A DNA stretch of 64,000 bases from GCA-2731375 sp964631725. GTDB taxonomy: Bacteria > Pseudomonadota > Alphaproteobacteria > GCA-2731375. Of this stretch, positions 26,525-35,442 are shown in pieces; position 1 is the stretch's first letter, and each line of letters starts with the position of its first letter. The notes under the pieces are model-generated. The model saw only the letters and a program-made list of their open reading frames with translations. It was not told where the DNA came from and searched no databases. Made by a program: the position numbers and the translations under genes. The stretch is from positions 1 through 64,000 of the forward strand of contig CAZVYX010000017.1 of assembly GCA_964631725.1 (NCBI GenBank), given 5' to 3'.

Positions 26525-28486
26525 ATGAGCCAGCCATATTCACAATTGTTCTCGCCCCTCCAGGTTGGCGGCGTCGAGATCAGAAACCGGATTTTCTCGA
26601 CCGGACACGATACCAATATGGCCGAGAACGGCCTGCCCGGCGACGCGCTCATCGCCTACCACCGCGCGCGGGCACGGGGCGGCGCCGGACTGGTGGTGGT
26701 ACAGGTGGCGGCGGTCCATGCGACCGCGTTCTACACCGGACTGATGCTGGACGGGACGCACGATGACTGCATCGCGCCCTATGGCCGCCTTGCCAATGCG
26801 GTCCACCAGCACGGCTGTAAGGTGTTTGGCCAGATCTTCCACCCCGGCCGCGAGATCTTCCACACCGCCGACGGCACCGAACCCGTGGCCTACGCGCCGT
26901 CTGCCGTGCCGAACCAGCGCTATCAGGTGATGCCGCGGCCGATGACGCGCGAGATGATCGCCGAGGTCATCGACGGCTACGCCGCCACCGCCGCCCGTCT
27001 CGCGAAGGCCGGGCTCGACGGAGTCGAGATCGTTGCCAGCCACGGCTATCTGCCGGCGCAGTTCCTCAACCCCCGCGTCAACCGGCGCGACGACGAATAC
27101 GGCGGCGGCTTCGAAAACCGCATGCGCTTCCTCAACGAATTGTGTGCCGCCGTGCGCGCGAGGATCGGCGACGATATGGTCGTCGGCATGCGCATCTCGG
27201 GCGATGAATTGGACCCCGAGGGCCTGACCCCGGAGGAAATCGTCGAAGCCTGCGAGGCCCTCGATGCCGGCGGCGTCCTCGATTACTTCAACGTTATCGC
27301 CGGTTCGTCCGCAAGCACGCTTGGCGCCTATCACATCGTGCCGCCGATGCTGGTCGAGGCCGGCTACGTCGCGCCCTTCGCCGCGGCGGTCAGGGCCAAG
27401 GTCTCGAAACCCGTGTTCGTGGCCGGCCGCATCAATCAGCCCCAGACCGCCGAGCAAATTATCGCATCGGGCCAGGCCGATATGTGCGGCATGACCCGGG
27501 CAATGATTGCCGACCCCGAGATGGCGAACAAGGCGCGCACGGGCCGAAGCGACGACATCCGCGCCTGCATCGCCTGTAATCAGGCCTGTATCGGACGCAT
27601 GCAGGCCGGTCATTCGATTTCGTGCATTCAACATCCCGAGACCGGGCGGGAACTCACCTACGGTGACATCATGCCGGCGGAGCGTCCCCGCAACGTGATG
27701 GTTATCGGCGGCGGCCCGGGCGGCATGAAGGCCGCGTCGGTCGCGGCGCGGCGCGGTCACCGGGTGACGCTCTACGAAAAATCAGCGCGCTTGGGCGGGC
27801 AGGTCCTGCTCGCACAGTTGCTGCCGGGGCGGGCCGAGTTTGGCGGGCTGGTCACAAATTTCGAGCGTGAGATCGAGCTCGCCGGTGTCGAAGTGGTCAA
27901 ACAGACCGAGGTGACGCCTGAGTTGGTGGCGGAGCAAGCGCCCGATGCCATAATCCTGGCGACCGGCGCACGGCCATACATACCCGCTATTGCAGGCGCG
28001 GCGGATGGCCACGTCGTCGATGCCTGGCAGGTGATCCGGGGCGAGGCCAATGTCGGCAACAGCGTGCTGATCGCCGATTGGCGTTGCGACTGGGTCGGTG
28101 TCGGCATTGCCGAGAAACTGGCGCGCGACGGCTGCCGCGTCCGGCTTTGCCTCAACGGCCCGGTCGCCGGCCAGCGTCTGCAAAACTACATGCGCGATCA
28201 CGCCAACGGCATGCTGCGCTCACTAGGCGTGGAGGTCATTCCTTACGCCGGTCTGCACGGTATCGATGCCGACAGCGCCTATCTCCGGCACCTATCCTCG
28301 GGTGAGGCTATTGTTTGTGATGAGGTCGATACGGTGGTGCTGGCACTGGGCCACGAGCCGGCTGACGACCTCGGTCGGCAACTGACGGCATTCGACGGCG
28401 AAGTATTCATGGTTGGCGACTGCATGGCGGCGCGCACCGTGGAGGAGGCGGTGTTGGAGGGCCTCAAGGCCGGGGCCGCGGTCTGA
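26525..28486 (+). CDS. NADH:flavin oxidoreductase (old yellow enzyme) fused to FAD/NAD domain, 2,4-dienoyl-CoA-reductase-like
   Basis: The 653-residue protein has an N-terminal FMN TIM barrel (LFSPLQVGGVEIRNRIF ... GVEIVASHGYLPAQFLNPRVN, with the NxR(x)DxYGG substrate/FMN region), then an iron-sulfur cluster motif CIACNQACIGRMQAGHSISC (about residues 349-368), then a Rossmann FAD domain starting VMVIGGGPGGMKAAS and a second nucleotide fold. This is the layout of dienoyl-CoA reductase, trimethylamine dehydrogenase and betaine-demethylase relatives. GGAGCGG precedes the ATG. It closes the catabolic run 20435-28486 and is 40 bases from the convergent fused selenoprotein. Substrate unknown. Confidence 0.9.
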   Translation: MSQPYSQLFSPLQVGGVEIRNRIFSTGHDTNMAENGLPGDALIAYHRARARGGAGLVVVQVAAVHATAFYTGLMLDGTHDDCIAPYGRLANAVHQHGCKVFGQIFHPGREIFHTADGTEPVAYAPSAVPNQRYQVMPRPMTREMIAEVIDGYAATAARLAKAGLDGVEIVASHGYLPAQFLNPRVNRRDDEYGGGFENRMRFLNELCAAVRARIGDDMVVGMRISGDELDPEGLTPEEIVEACEALDAGGVLDYFNVIAGSSASTLGAYHIVPPMLVEAGYVAPFAAAVRAKVSKPVFVAGRINQPQTAEQIIASGQADMCGMTRAMIADPEMANKARTGRSDDIRACIACNQACIGRMQAGHSISCIQHPETGRELTYGDIMPAERPRNVMVIGGGPGGMKAASVAARRGHRVTLYEKSARLGGQVLLAQLLPGRAEFGGLVTNFEREIELAGVEVVKQTEVTPELVAEQAPDAIILATGARPYIPAIAGAADGHVVDAWQVIRGEANVGNSVLIADWRCDWVGVGIAEKLARDGCRVRLCLNGPVAGQRLQNYMRDHANGMLRSLGVEVIPYAGLHGIDADSAYLRHLSSGEAIVCDEVDTVVLALGHEPADDLGRQLTAFDGEVFMVGDCMAARTVEEAVLEGLKAGAAV

Positions 28487-28526
28487 TCCGGATTTGCCTC
28501 CCGGTACTTAACCCGCCGTACGCCGA

Positions 28527-30158
28527 TCAGCGCCAGGCATCGATGGAGAAAGTCGAATTGCGCCAGGCACCGCCGAACATCTTCCAGGCCGGCTGGGTTT
28601 CACCCCCCGTGACGACAATATTGATCTGTTCCGGCTGCCACAGCTTGATCAGTTCGTCCGGCGCCGCCTTCAGCCGGGAGGCATAGGGTTCGACGCCGGC
28701 CACCGCGTGCGGCCGCAACAGGGTCTGCACCCACAAATCGTCCCAATATTCCCGCGCCGGCATTTCCGCGTTCTCCGCGCACCACTCGATCAGCGCTTCC
28801 TTGCTATCGAAACCTTCCGCCACGAAACCGCGCGCGGCCAATGGATCCATTACGAACAGCGGCGGCTGATAGGGTTCGCAGGCCCGGAACGTCCGGCGCA
28901 GTTTTTCCCGCCAGGTCTCGCGTGGGCCGTATCCGGCCTGGGTATACCAACCCCCGATGAAGATACTGACGGTGCTGTCCTCCGGCTCGAAGCCTTTCTG
29001 CACGTGCAATGGCGTCCAGGGACTGGCCTCCTCGTTCTCGGCGAAAGTAGCGCCCTGGGCGTACCAGTTGCCAAGCGAGCCCATGTAGGTGTCGCCCGGG
29101 ACCGAGCCGCCCTGCAGGTTTTGCGACAACAGCCCGTAGGCCCGGCCTATGGTTGCGTTGGCATGATTGTATGGACCCATCGCGCCGATGCCGCAATTCA
29201 TGCCGATCTCGTGGCGGATCGGGCCATTGACGACGGAAATCATGCCGAAGGAATTGGTGCTGCTCTGGCGCGCCGTTACCCCGCTTGCCGCCAGGGCCAG
29301 GATAACGGGGAAGTATTCCGGCCTGGCGCCGGCCATGACCGCGTTGACCGCCACCTTCTCGACCGTTGACTCCCAGGCTTCACGGAAAAAAGTCGGCCGC
29401 AATTGTCCCACAGTTTCCTCCGGCGCGCGGCTGGTGCCAGCCAGCATCGCCGCCACCCGCGCCTCGGTCGGCAGTACGATCGGCTGGAAATCGGTCCAGC
29501 GATTGTCGATGAAGAGCTGCTCCAGATCAGCCTCGCTGCCGGGCGGCAGCAGGCGCGGGGTCGAGCGCTCGAAGCTCATGTCCTTCAGGTCGTTATCGTT
29601 CAGCGGGCTGGCCAGGCCTTCGATCACCTCCTGCATGACGGGGCGGTTGGAAATCGGATCCAGCCCTTCGATGTAGCCGCGCAACTGCGCCGGCGTCCGG
29701 CCCACCACCGGCTGTGGCACGAAGGCCTGGCGCTGGGTCGGCGTACCATTGGCCAGTGCCGTGGATTGGCACAACTCGGCGAAGGTGGAGGTGTGGACGG
29801 CGATGGTGGGGACGCCGCTTTCTTCGAGGGATGAGGCCAGCCCGACGACCGTCGGGCTACAGCTGCTTCACAAACCCACGCCAAGGATTGCCGCATCGCC
29901 GGATTTGCTGATCGCCTTGCGCATGTCCGGATCGTCGACCCAGCTTTCACGCGGTCTGATGATCCGCGTCTCGACCGCCGGCAGGTTGTGCGAGAACCAA
30001 TCCTGCATCTGGTCCATGAACGCCGCGGAATTGTCGAACAGGCAATCGACAAGATAGACCACTTTGCCATCCAGGCTTTCCAGCCGTGGCGCCAGCCGTT
30101 TGCCGGTCACTTTCGGCGGGTAGCCACGGGGATCGTGAACGGTAACTCGATCGGTCAT
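28527..30158 (-). CDS. Fused UGSC selenoprotein: UGSC domain joined to its partner domain (UGA as Sec at residue 97)
   Basis: On the minus strand an open stretch from 30158 ends at a TGA (29870-29868), and the same frame is open from there to 28527. Read as selenocysteine, the 543-residue protein has ILGVGL-U-SSCSPTVV, equivalent to GLGD-U-GSCST of the protein at 2994. Residues 1 to about 160 match that whole protein in plan (LDGKVVYLVDCLFDNS ... PTIAVHTSTFAELC). The rest matches the partner gene at 3543 (WTD..PIVLP, AVNAVMAGARPEYFPV, IGMN...GPYNHANATIGRA). So one polypeptide combines what are two genes elsewhere in the window. A TTG at 29774 could be mistaken for a start, but it lies inside the first domain. 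It converges on the OYE gene. Function unknown; redox or thiol chemistry is inferred. Confidence 0.88.
29839..29870 (-). promoter_or_regulatory. Strong candidate bacterial SECIS element
   Basis: Nine bases after the TGA, the minus strand reads AGCCCGAC-GGTC-GTCGGGCT (29858-29839): a perfect 8-bp stem with a four-base loop that starts GG, as in the formate dehydrogenase SECIS. The loop is 18-21 bases past the UGA, within the range used by SelB. Confidence 0.8.
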
Positions 30159-30472
30159 GTCATGCTCCTGACGTGGACGTGATAGCTTTCGTTCGCCGTG
30201 GCGTGGCGCCGGATCGGCCGGGCGCGGTGGTTCGCATAGGCTCGTCGGTCAGTATGTGGCCAGTCTCGTTTGGAGACAATGGTTTCCCCAGGGCCAGGGT
30301 ATTGGCTCGCGCGCGTCGAAGACGAATACACCGGCCGCCAAATTTGCCTATGACGGAGACAAGAGATGCCGGAGAACTTGCCGGCGCCGATTAGAACTGG
30401 ACCGGCTTGACGACAGCGGCGTTCAACTTTGGCGGCTGCAAGTAAGGGGACCCTGTTTATGACTCTTTCGGG
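30159..30472. other. Gene-free stretch
   Basis: Between the starts of the fused selenoprotein gene and the end of pdxY. Short open frames here have no homology I recognise and poor start sites. I see no hairpin, repeat or tRNA. It presumably holds the promoter of the selenoprotein gene. Confidence 0.4.
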
Positions 30473-31303
30473 CTAGTCCAGGCGTTCAACCGCGAACATT
30501 CGGCTTGGCGCGGTGATTTCCGTCTGAGCGGCGATGATCGCTAACTCATCGGACCCGGAGGCGATGCTGGCCTGAATCAAACCGTGCAACACGGCGCTGG
30601 CCCAGCCCAACGCCGCTGGGATATCGGAATGTTTGAGATAATGGCCCAATAGAATGGCGGCAAAGGCATCGCCGGTGCCTTTCGGCACCTTGCCGGCGTC
30701 CGCCACAAGGGGAACCCGGACCCCGAAGACACCTTGCGGGCAGACCGCGAGATTATGCAGCCAATCGCCACTCCGCGCCGCACCGGTGCAGACGACGATT
30801 TCGGGCGCCAGGTCTTGTGCGGCGGCGACGGCGTCATCCAGGCCATTGATTTCCCGGCCGCTCAACCAGGCCAGCTCAAAGCGGTTCGGGGTCGCCAGAT
30901 CGGCACGGGGCAACAAGCGGTCGCGCACCGCTAGGGCAAGATCTTCGCCCACGTACAAGCTGCCGTCATCGCCCAGCACGGGATCACAAACAACCAGGCC
31001 ATCGGGCGCGCCGTCGATCGCCCGCAAGGCGACATCGACGCTGCCCGCCTGCCCCAAATAGCCCGTATGGACGGCGGCGCAATCGCCAAGAAAACCCCGC
31101 TCGATCAAGCCGTCCAGCAACTGGTTTTGCCGTTCAATATCCACCGGCCCGCCGCCATAACCGCCGTGGCCCGGATGGTTGGAAAACAACACCGTCGGCA
31201 GATGCCAAACCTGATGCCCCATCAGATGCCAGGCCGGCACGCAAGCCTGCCCGCCGACATGGCCGTAAACCACGTGCGATGTGAGGCTGAATATGGAGGC
31301 CAT
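30473..31303 (-). CDS. pdxY: Pyridoxal kinase
   Basis: The 276-residue protein is a ribokinase-fold PdxY/PdxK enzyme, which phosphorylates pyridoxal with ATP in vitamin B6 salvage. Visible blocks are SLTSHVVYGHVGGQA, PTVLFSNHPGHGGYGG, VVCDPVLGDDGSLYV and the ATP/anion-hole segment VPKGTGDAFAAILLGHYL with the catalytic aspartate. The ATG at 31303 gives the standard N-terminus; the longer frame enters the tRNA region. It lies alone between the selenoprotein and tRNA-Val. Confidence 0.93.
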   Translation of the reverse strand: MASIFSLTSHVVYGHVGGQACVPAWHLMGHQVWHLPTVLFSNHPGHGGYGGGPVDIERQNQLLDGLIERGFLGDCAAVHTGYLGQAGSVDVALRAIDGAPDGLVVCDPVLGDDGSLYVGEDLALAVRDRLLPRADLATPNRFELAWLSGREINGLDDAVAAAQDLAPEIVVCTGAARSGDWLHNLAVCPQGVFGVRVPLVADAGKVPKGTGDAFAAILLGHYLKHSDIPAALGWASAVLHGLIQASIASGSDELAIIAAQTEITAPSRMFAVERLD

Positions 31304-31402
31304 GGCGGTAATGTCTTTCCCGGGCGATGAAAATACCGTCCAACAGCATAGCCCTTGCCGCAGTTTCAGCGCCACCGGCTTAACATGGTTTTCTTGGGAT
31401 AA

Positions 31403-31479
31403 TGGTGGGCGCGCCTGGAATCGAACCAGGGACCTCCGCCATGTCAAGACGGCACTCTAACCATCTGAGCTACGCGCCC
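31403..31479 (-). tRNA. tRNA-Val (anticodon GAC)
   Basis: On the minus strand GGGCGCG (31479-31473) pairs with CGCGCCC (31413-31407). The anticodon arm CCGTC-TTGACAT-GGCGG carries GAC, and the T arm contains GGTTCGATTCC. The CCA end is encoded (31405-31403). Confidence 0.97.
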
Positions 31480-31665
31480 GGAAGCATCCGAGCCGCATCG
31501 CGGCGGCGTCGTGATGTTTCGCTGCTCCGGGATATATGGGAAAGCGCTGTGTGGCGCAAGCCTGCAGTGGGGCGGGCGGGAACAATTCCACGCCCGGCGT
31601 TGCCCTGGACGGGAAATTTTGTCACCATCCGCGTTTGTTACCGTATTGATCATGGGGGATTTCCA

Positions 31666-32256
31666 ATGAGGAGACGTGGCGTATTGGCAGCCTTGGCGCT
31701 GGCGGCGGTTTTGCTATCGCACGCCCCGCCAACCTGGGCCGCCGAACAGTTTTCGCTGACGCCGGCCGAGCCGCAACCGTCAGCGACGGAACTGCGCCCC
31801 GGCCTGGCGGTAAAATATGCCTATGGCAGCGTCGAATGGTTGGAAGCGGCGGAAACATGGCGCGGCCACGCGAGCCCGGGAAAGCCTCTGGAAGGTTTCG
31901 TATATGGCGATACGAACGGCGTCGACAATGCCCTGACCTCGGGCTCGAATACCGAGGTTATCGCATTCATCGAAGGCTATCTGCATTTCAAGGCAGGCGT
32001 GCACGAGCTTGAGTTTCAATCGAACGACGGCCTGCGCGTGACCCTGGCGGGCATGGATGTCTATAAGCATGACGGCAAGCACGCCTGTAAATCCCTCGGC
32101 GCCATTCAGATCAAGGCGCCAAAGACCGCGTGGTACGCCGTGCGGGCGCTGTATTTTCAAAAGAAGGGCACGGCCTGCCTCGATTTGAGCATGCGCAAGC
32201 CCGGCGGCGAATGGGATTGGACGGCGCCGGAGATGTACGGCCATATTCCACAATAG
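31666..32256 (+). CDS. Secreted protein with PA14-like domain
   Basis: The 196-residue protein starts with a signal peptide (MRRRGVLAALALAAVLLSH, cleavage probably after TWAA near residue 25-28). The mature part has FIEGYLHFKAGVHELEFQSNDGLRVTLAGMDVYKHDGKH, which resembles the core of PA14 domains, where an SxDG-like turn sits in a carbohydrate-binding beta barrel. It should be exported to the periplasm or outside. No neighbour hints at a role; a metallo-hydrolase gene follows 25 bases later. The PA14 call rests on pattern only. Confidence 0.7.
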   Translation: MRRRGVLAALALAAVLLSHAPPTWAAEQFSLTPAEPQPSATELRPGLAVKYAYGSVEWLEAAETWRGHASPGKPLEGFVYGDTNGVDNALTSGSNTEVIAFIEGYLHFKAGVHELEFQSNDGLRVTLAGMDVYKHDGKHACKSLGAIQIKAPKTAWYAVRALYFQKKGTACLDLSMRKPGGEWDWTAPEMYGHIPQ

Positions 32257-32281
32257 CCCGCAAATGCTTTAGACTCGCGCC

Positions 32282-33160
32282 ATGAAAACCTTGCATTTTG
32301 GCGACGTCACCGTCGACCGGCTTGTGGAGCTGGAAGCTCCCGGCTTTCACCCCGGATTTTTCCTGCCCGATTCCAACGAGGAGGCGATCGCGGCCCAGCG
32401 GGACTGGCTGTTGCCACATTTCCTGCACGAGGAAAGCGGCCGCATGATCCAGAGCGTGCATGCCTATGTCATCCGCACCGGGCATCACACGATTTTGGTC
32501 GATACCTGCATCGGCAACGACAAGCCGCGCGCCTCGACGCCGCCGTGGGACAATCTGCAAACGCCATGGCTGGACGACCTCGCCGCCATGGGCGTAGGGG
32601 CGGAGGATGTGGATTTTGTCATGTGCACCCATCTGCACGTGGATCATGTGGGCTGGAACACCCGGCTGCTCGACGGCCGCTGGGTGCCCACGTTCCCAAA
32701 CGCCAAGTACATCTTCGAAAAGCGCGAATACGAACATTGGCTGAACGATGACACGGATATCGGCGGTCCCGGCTCCAACGACGGTTGTTTCGAGGATTCC
32801 GTGCTGCCGGTGATGGAAGCGGGGCAGGCCATCCTGGTGGATGGCGATCACGCCCTTGACGATCAAATGTGGCTGGACCCGACGCCGGGCCATTCGCCGG
32901 GCCATGTTTGTATGAACCTGTCAGCCGGCGGCAGGAACGCCGTCTTCAGCGGCGATCTGCTGCATCACGCGGTACAGGTGGCGCACCCGGAATGGAACAG
33001 CCGGTTTTGCTGGGATGGGGAGATGTCCCGCGCCAGCCGCCGGAAATTCGTCGAACAAAACGCCGATACGGGCAGTATCATCCTGGCGGCGCACTTCCCC
33101 ACGCCGACCGCCGGCAGCATCGTCGGCAACGGCCCCCGTTGCCGGTTCGAGCCTATTTAG
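32282..33160 (+). CDS. MBL-fold metallo-hydrolase
   Basis: The 292-residue protein contains the metallo-beta-lactamase metal motif THLHVDHVGW (HxHxDH), then PTPGHSPGHV, SGDLLHHAVQ (bridging aspartate) and AAHFPTPTAG (last histidine). This order suits quorum-quenching lactonase-like and general hydrolase members. It has no signal peptide. Its last eight bases overlap the end of the convergent RidA gene. Confidence 0.88.
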   Translation: MKTLHFGDVTVDRLVELEAPGFHPGFFLPDSNEEAIAAQRDWLLPHFLHEESGRMIQSVHAYVIRTGHHTILVDTCIGNDKPRASTPPWDNLQTPWLDDLAAMGVGAEDVDFVMCTHLHVDHVGWNTRLLDGRWVPTFPNAKYIFEKREYEHWLNDDTDIGGPGSNDGCFEDSVLPVMEAGQAILVDGDHALDDQMWLDPTPGHSPGHVCMNLSAGGRNAVFSGDLLHHAVQVAHPEWNSRFCWDGEMSRASRRKFVEQNADTGSIILAAHFPTPTAGSIVGNGPRCRFEPI

Positions 33161-33500
33161 CGGCCATAACCATGATTTCGACCAGATAGCCGGGCGCGGC
33201 CAGGTCGCTGCAAAGCCCGGCGCGGACGGGCGGGTTTTCCGGATCGATCCAGGCGTCCCAGACTTCGTTCATGGCGGCGAAGTTGCGCATGTCCGTGACC
33301 CACAATTGGGCCCACAGCAAATTCGATTTGCTGCTGCCGCATTGTTCCAGCAAGGCGTCGATTTTGGCCAGAACCTGACGCGTCTGCTCACCAATATCGG
33401 CGTTCCGATCGTTGGCGACCTGCCCGGCCAGATAGACCGTGCCGTTATGTTCCACCGCCTGGCTCATGCGTGGGCCCGGATTGTGCCTGATGATATCCAT
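33153..33500 (-). CDS. RidA family protein
   Basis: The 115-residue protein has the RidA (YjgF/YER057c/UK114) pattern: GTVYLAGQVANDRNADIGEQTRQVLAKIDALLEQCG and FAAMNEVWDAWIDPENPPVRAGLCSDLAAPGYLVEIMVMA. RidA hydrolyses reactive enamine/imine intermediates. In the catalytic arginine position (PxRxxV/A) the sequence reads PPVRAGL, so arginine is present. AGGAGGAAG precedes the ATG at 33500; the longer frame starts upstream of this site. Confidence 0.9.
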   Translation of the reverse strand: MDIIRHNPGPRMSQAVEHNGTVYLAGQVANDRNADIGEQTRQVLAKIDALLEQCGSSKSNLLWAQLWVTDMRNFAAMNEVWDAWIDPENPPVRAGLCSDLAAPGYLVEIMVMAAK

Positions 33501-33724
33501 TTCTTCCTCCTGCAAATGCCGTCAAAGCTGTTGCCGAAACCCTAGCCCAGCGAATAGGTCATGGCAAAAGCAAAAGCTGAAATTCCGCGCCCGCCACGGC
33601 GAAAACCCAAGCTTCATCGTTGCTTCCCACGGTCTGCCCTGTTAGTTTCCGCCGCCTTGCCGAATTACCACGGGCTCGCCGAGAGCTGGATGGACGGGCG
33701 GGAACCACGCATGAGGACAATGTC

Positions 33725-34291
33725 ATGAGAATTAACGGTAACGCCATTCGGCCCGGCAACGTGGTCGAGCACAAGGGCGGTCTGTGGCGGGCGGTGAAGA
33801 TCGCCCATACCCAGCCGGGCAAGGGCGGGGCCTATTTGCAGGTCGAATTGCGCAATCTGCGCGACGGCAGCAAATTGAACGAGCGCTTCCGCGCCTCGGA
33901 AAATGTCGAGAAAGTGCGCCTGGATCAAAAAGAGCATCAGTTCCTGTTCGGCGACGGCGACAGTTTCACCTTCATGGACAGCGAAACCTACGATCAGGTG
34001 GCGCTGAACAGCGATCAACTGGGCGAACAGGCGGCCTATCTGCAGGACGGCATGGCGGTGACCATCGAAAGCTATGAAGGCGCCATTATTGGCGTTGCCC
34101 TGCCCGAACATGTGGTGCTTGAAGTGGTCGAGACGGAACCGGTGCTGAAGGGGCAAACCGCCGCCGCATCCTACAAGCCGGCGGTGCTGGAGAACGATAT
34201 CCGCTCCTCCGTGCCGCCCTTTGTCGGCGTAGGTGACAAGATCGTCGTCAACACCGAAGACGGCACCTATGTCAAACGGGCGGAAGCCTGA
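33725..34291 (+). CDS. efp: Translation elongation factor P
   Basis: The 188-residue protein relieves ribosome stalling at polyproline. It has the KOW-like N-domain MRINGNAIRPGNVVEHKGGLW, the modification loop QPGKGGAY with Lys33 at the tip and the C-domain DGMAVTIESYEGAIIGVALPEHVVLEV. The ATG at 33725 is the standard start. The OmpA-like protein at 35443 in this same window is rich in polyproline and would need it. An inositol-phosphatase-family gene follows 24 bases later. Confidence 0.97.
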   Translation: MRINGNAIRPGNVVEHKGGLWRAVKIAHTQPGKGGAYLQVELRNLRDGSKLNERFRASENVEKVRLDQKEHQFLFGDGDSFTFMDSETYDQVALNSDQLGEQAAYLQDGMAVTIESYEGAIIGVALPEHVVLEVVETEPVLKGQTAAASYKPAVLENDIRSSVPPFVGVGDKIVVNTEDGTYVKRAEA

Positions 34292-34315
34292 TCCCTCGCC
34301 GATAGGACCTGATCG

Positions 34316-35116
34316 ATGGCCCGAACATCCCCTTTGATGAACGTGATGCAGCAGGCGGCGCGCAAGGCATCGCGCCGGCTGGTGCGCGACTTCGGCGAAA
34401 TCGAGAATTTGCAGGTTTCCCGCAAGGGCCCGGGCGACTTCGTCACGGCGGCCGATGTACGCACGGATGAAAAACTCCGCGAATCCCTGCAACAGGCGCG
34501 CCCCGCCATAGGCTTCCTGACCGAGGAAGGGGAAGATGTCGTTGGCGAGGACGAGACCCGGCGCTGGATTATCGACCCCATCGACGGCACCGCCAACTTC
34601 ATGCACGGCATTCCGATGTTCGCTATTTCCATCGCCCTCGAAGAGGCGGGCGAGGTAACGGCGGCGCTGGTCTATGCGCCCATATCCGATGAGATGTTCT
34701 GGGCTGAAAAGGGCCAGGGCGCCTATTTGGATGACCGCCGCCTGCGCGTCGCGGCGCGCCGGCATATGGGTGATACGGTCATCGGCACCGGCATCCCTCA
34801 CTTGGGCCGGGCCGAGAGTCCGGCTTACCTGGCGGAATTGAACGCTATCATGGCGGAATGCGCCGGAATAAGACGCATGGGCGCGGCATCGCTGGACCTG
34901 GCATATGTGGCGGCTGGCCGCTTCGACGGCTTTTGGGAGACGGGCCTGGCGCCGTGGGATATTGCCGCCGGCATTTTAGTGGCGCGCGAGGCCGGCGCCA
35001 TGGTCAGCCGGACCGACGGCGGCACGGACCCCCTCTACAAGGGCGATGTGCTGGCCGCGAACGAAGCTATTCACAGCCGCATGTTGCGTCTGATCCGGCA
35101 GGCCCGCAGGCCGTAA
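34316..35116 (+). CDS. suhB: Inositol monophosphatase family protein
   Basis: The 266-residue protein has the metal-binding blocks WIIDPIDGTANFMHGIPMFAISIAL (DPIDGT) and APWDIAAGILVAREAGA, plus GDFVTAADVRTDEKL near the N-terminus. The glutamate of FLTEEGED is also a metal ligand. Members dephosphorylate inositol phosphate; the bacterial SuhB also acts in rRNA antitermination. It directly follows efp. The assignment to SuhB rather than another member is likely but not proven. Confidence 0.9.
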   Translation: MARTSPLMNVMQQAARKASRRLVRDFGEIENLQVSRKGPGDFVTAADVRTDEKLRESLQQARPAIGFLTEEGEDVVGEDETRRWIIDPIDGTANFMHGIPMFAISIALEEAGEVTAALVYAPISDEMFWAEKGQGAYLDDRRLRVAARRHMGDTVIGTGIPHLGRAESPAYLAELNAIMAECAGIRRMGAASLDLAYVAAGRFDGFWETGLAPWDIAAGILVAREAGAMVSRTDGGTDPLYKGDVLAANEAIHSRMLRLIRQARRP

Positions 35117-35442
35117 CGGACCGGAATGCCGGAATCGCCGGGGCAACCGGGGCATGGATTTCCCCCCACGGCCACAATTTCGCCAATATTGCCCGGTCTA
35201 CTTCGTTGCAAGCGGCGGCAGCCCATGGAATATGTGAAGTTATTGCGCTAATCCGTTGCCCGGACATGCACTCTGGTCTATCGTGCCGGGCCAATGCAAC
35301 ATGAAATGGAACACCTTTGTGCAGGCTCCAAGACGACCGTTACAAAGCTGTGGCGTCGCCCGGCATGACATGCGAAATCTTGTCCAGTATATGGTGTGGT
35401 GCGTATCAAATTTTAGCCGCGAGAAGCAGCCGCGAAAGTCCC
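35117..35442. other. Intergenic region before the OmpA-like gene
   Basis: About 330 bases that separate the suhB-like gene and the envelope cluster. TTGTCC and TATCAAAT near 35380-35415 could be a weak promoter for the cluster. I see no RNA gene or repeat. Confidence 0.35.

Noticed and set aside
28527..29774. A separate 415-residue protein starting at TTG 29774
   Set aside because: The TTG lies inside the UGSC domain and the frame continues upstream to the UGA and beyond; the fusion reading accounts for all of it.
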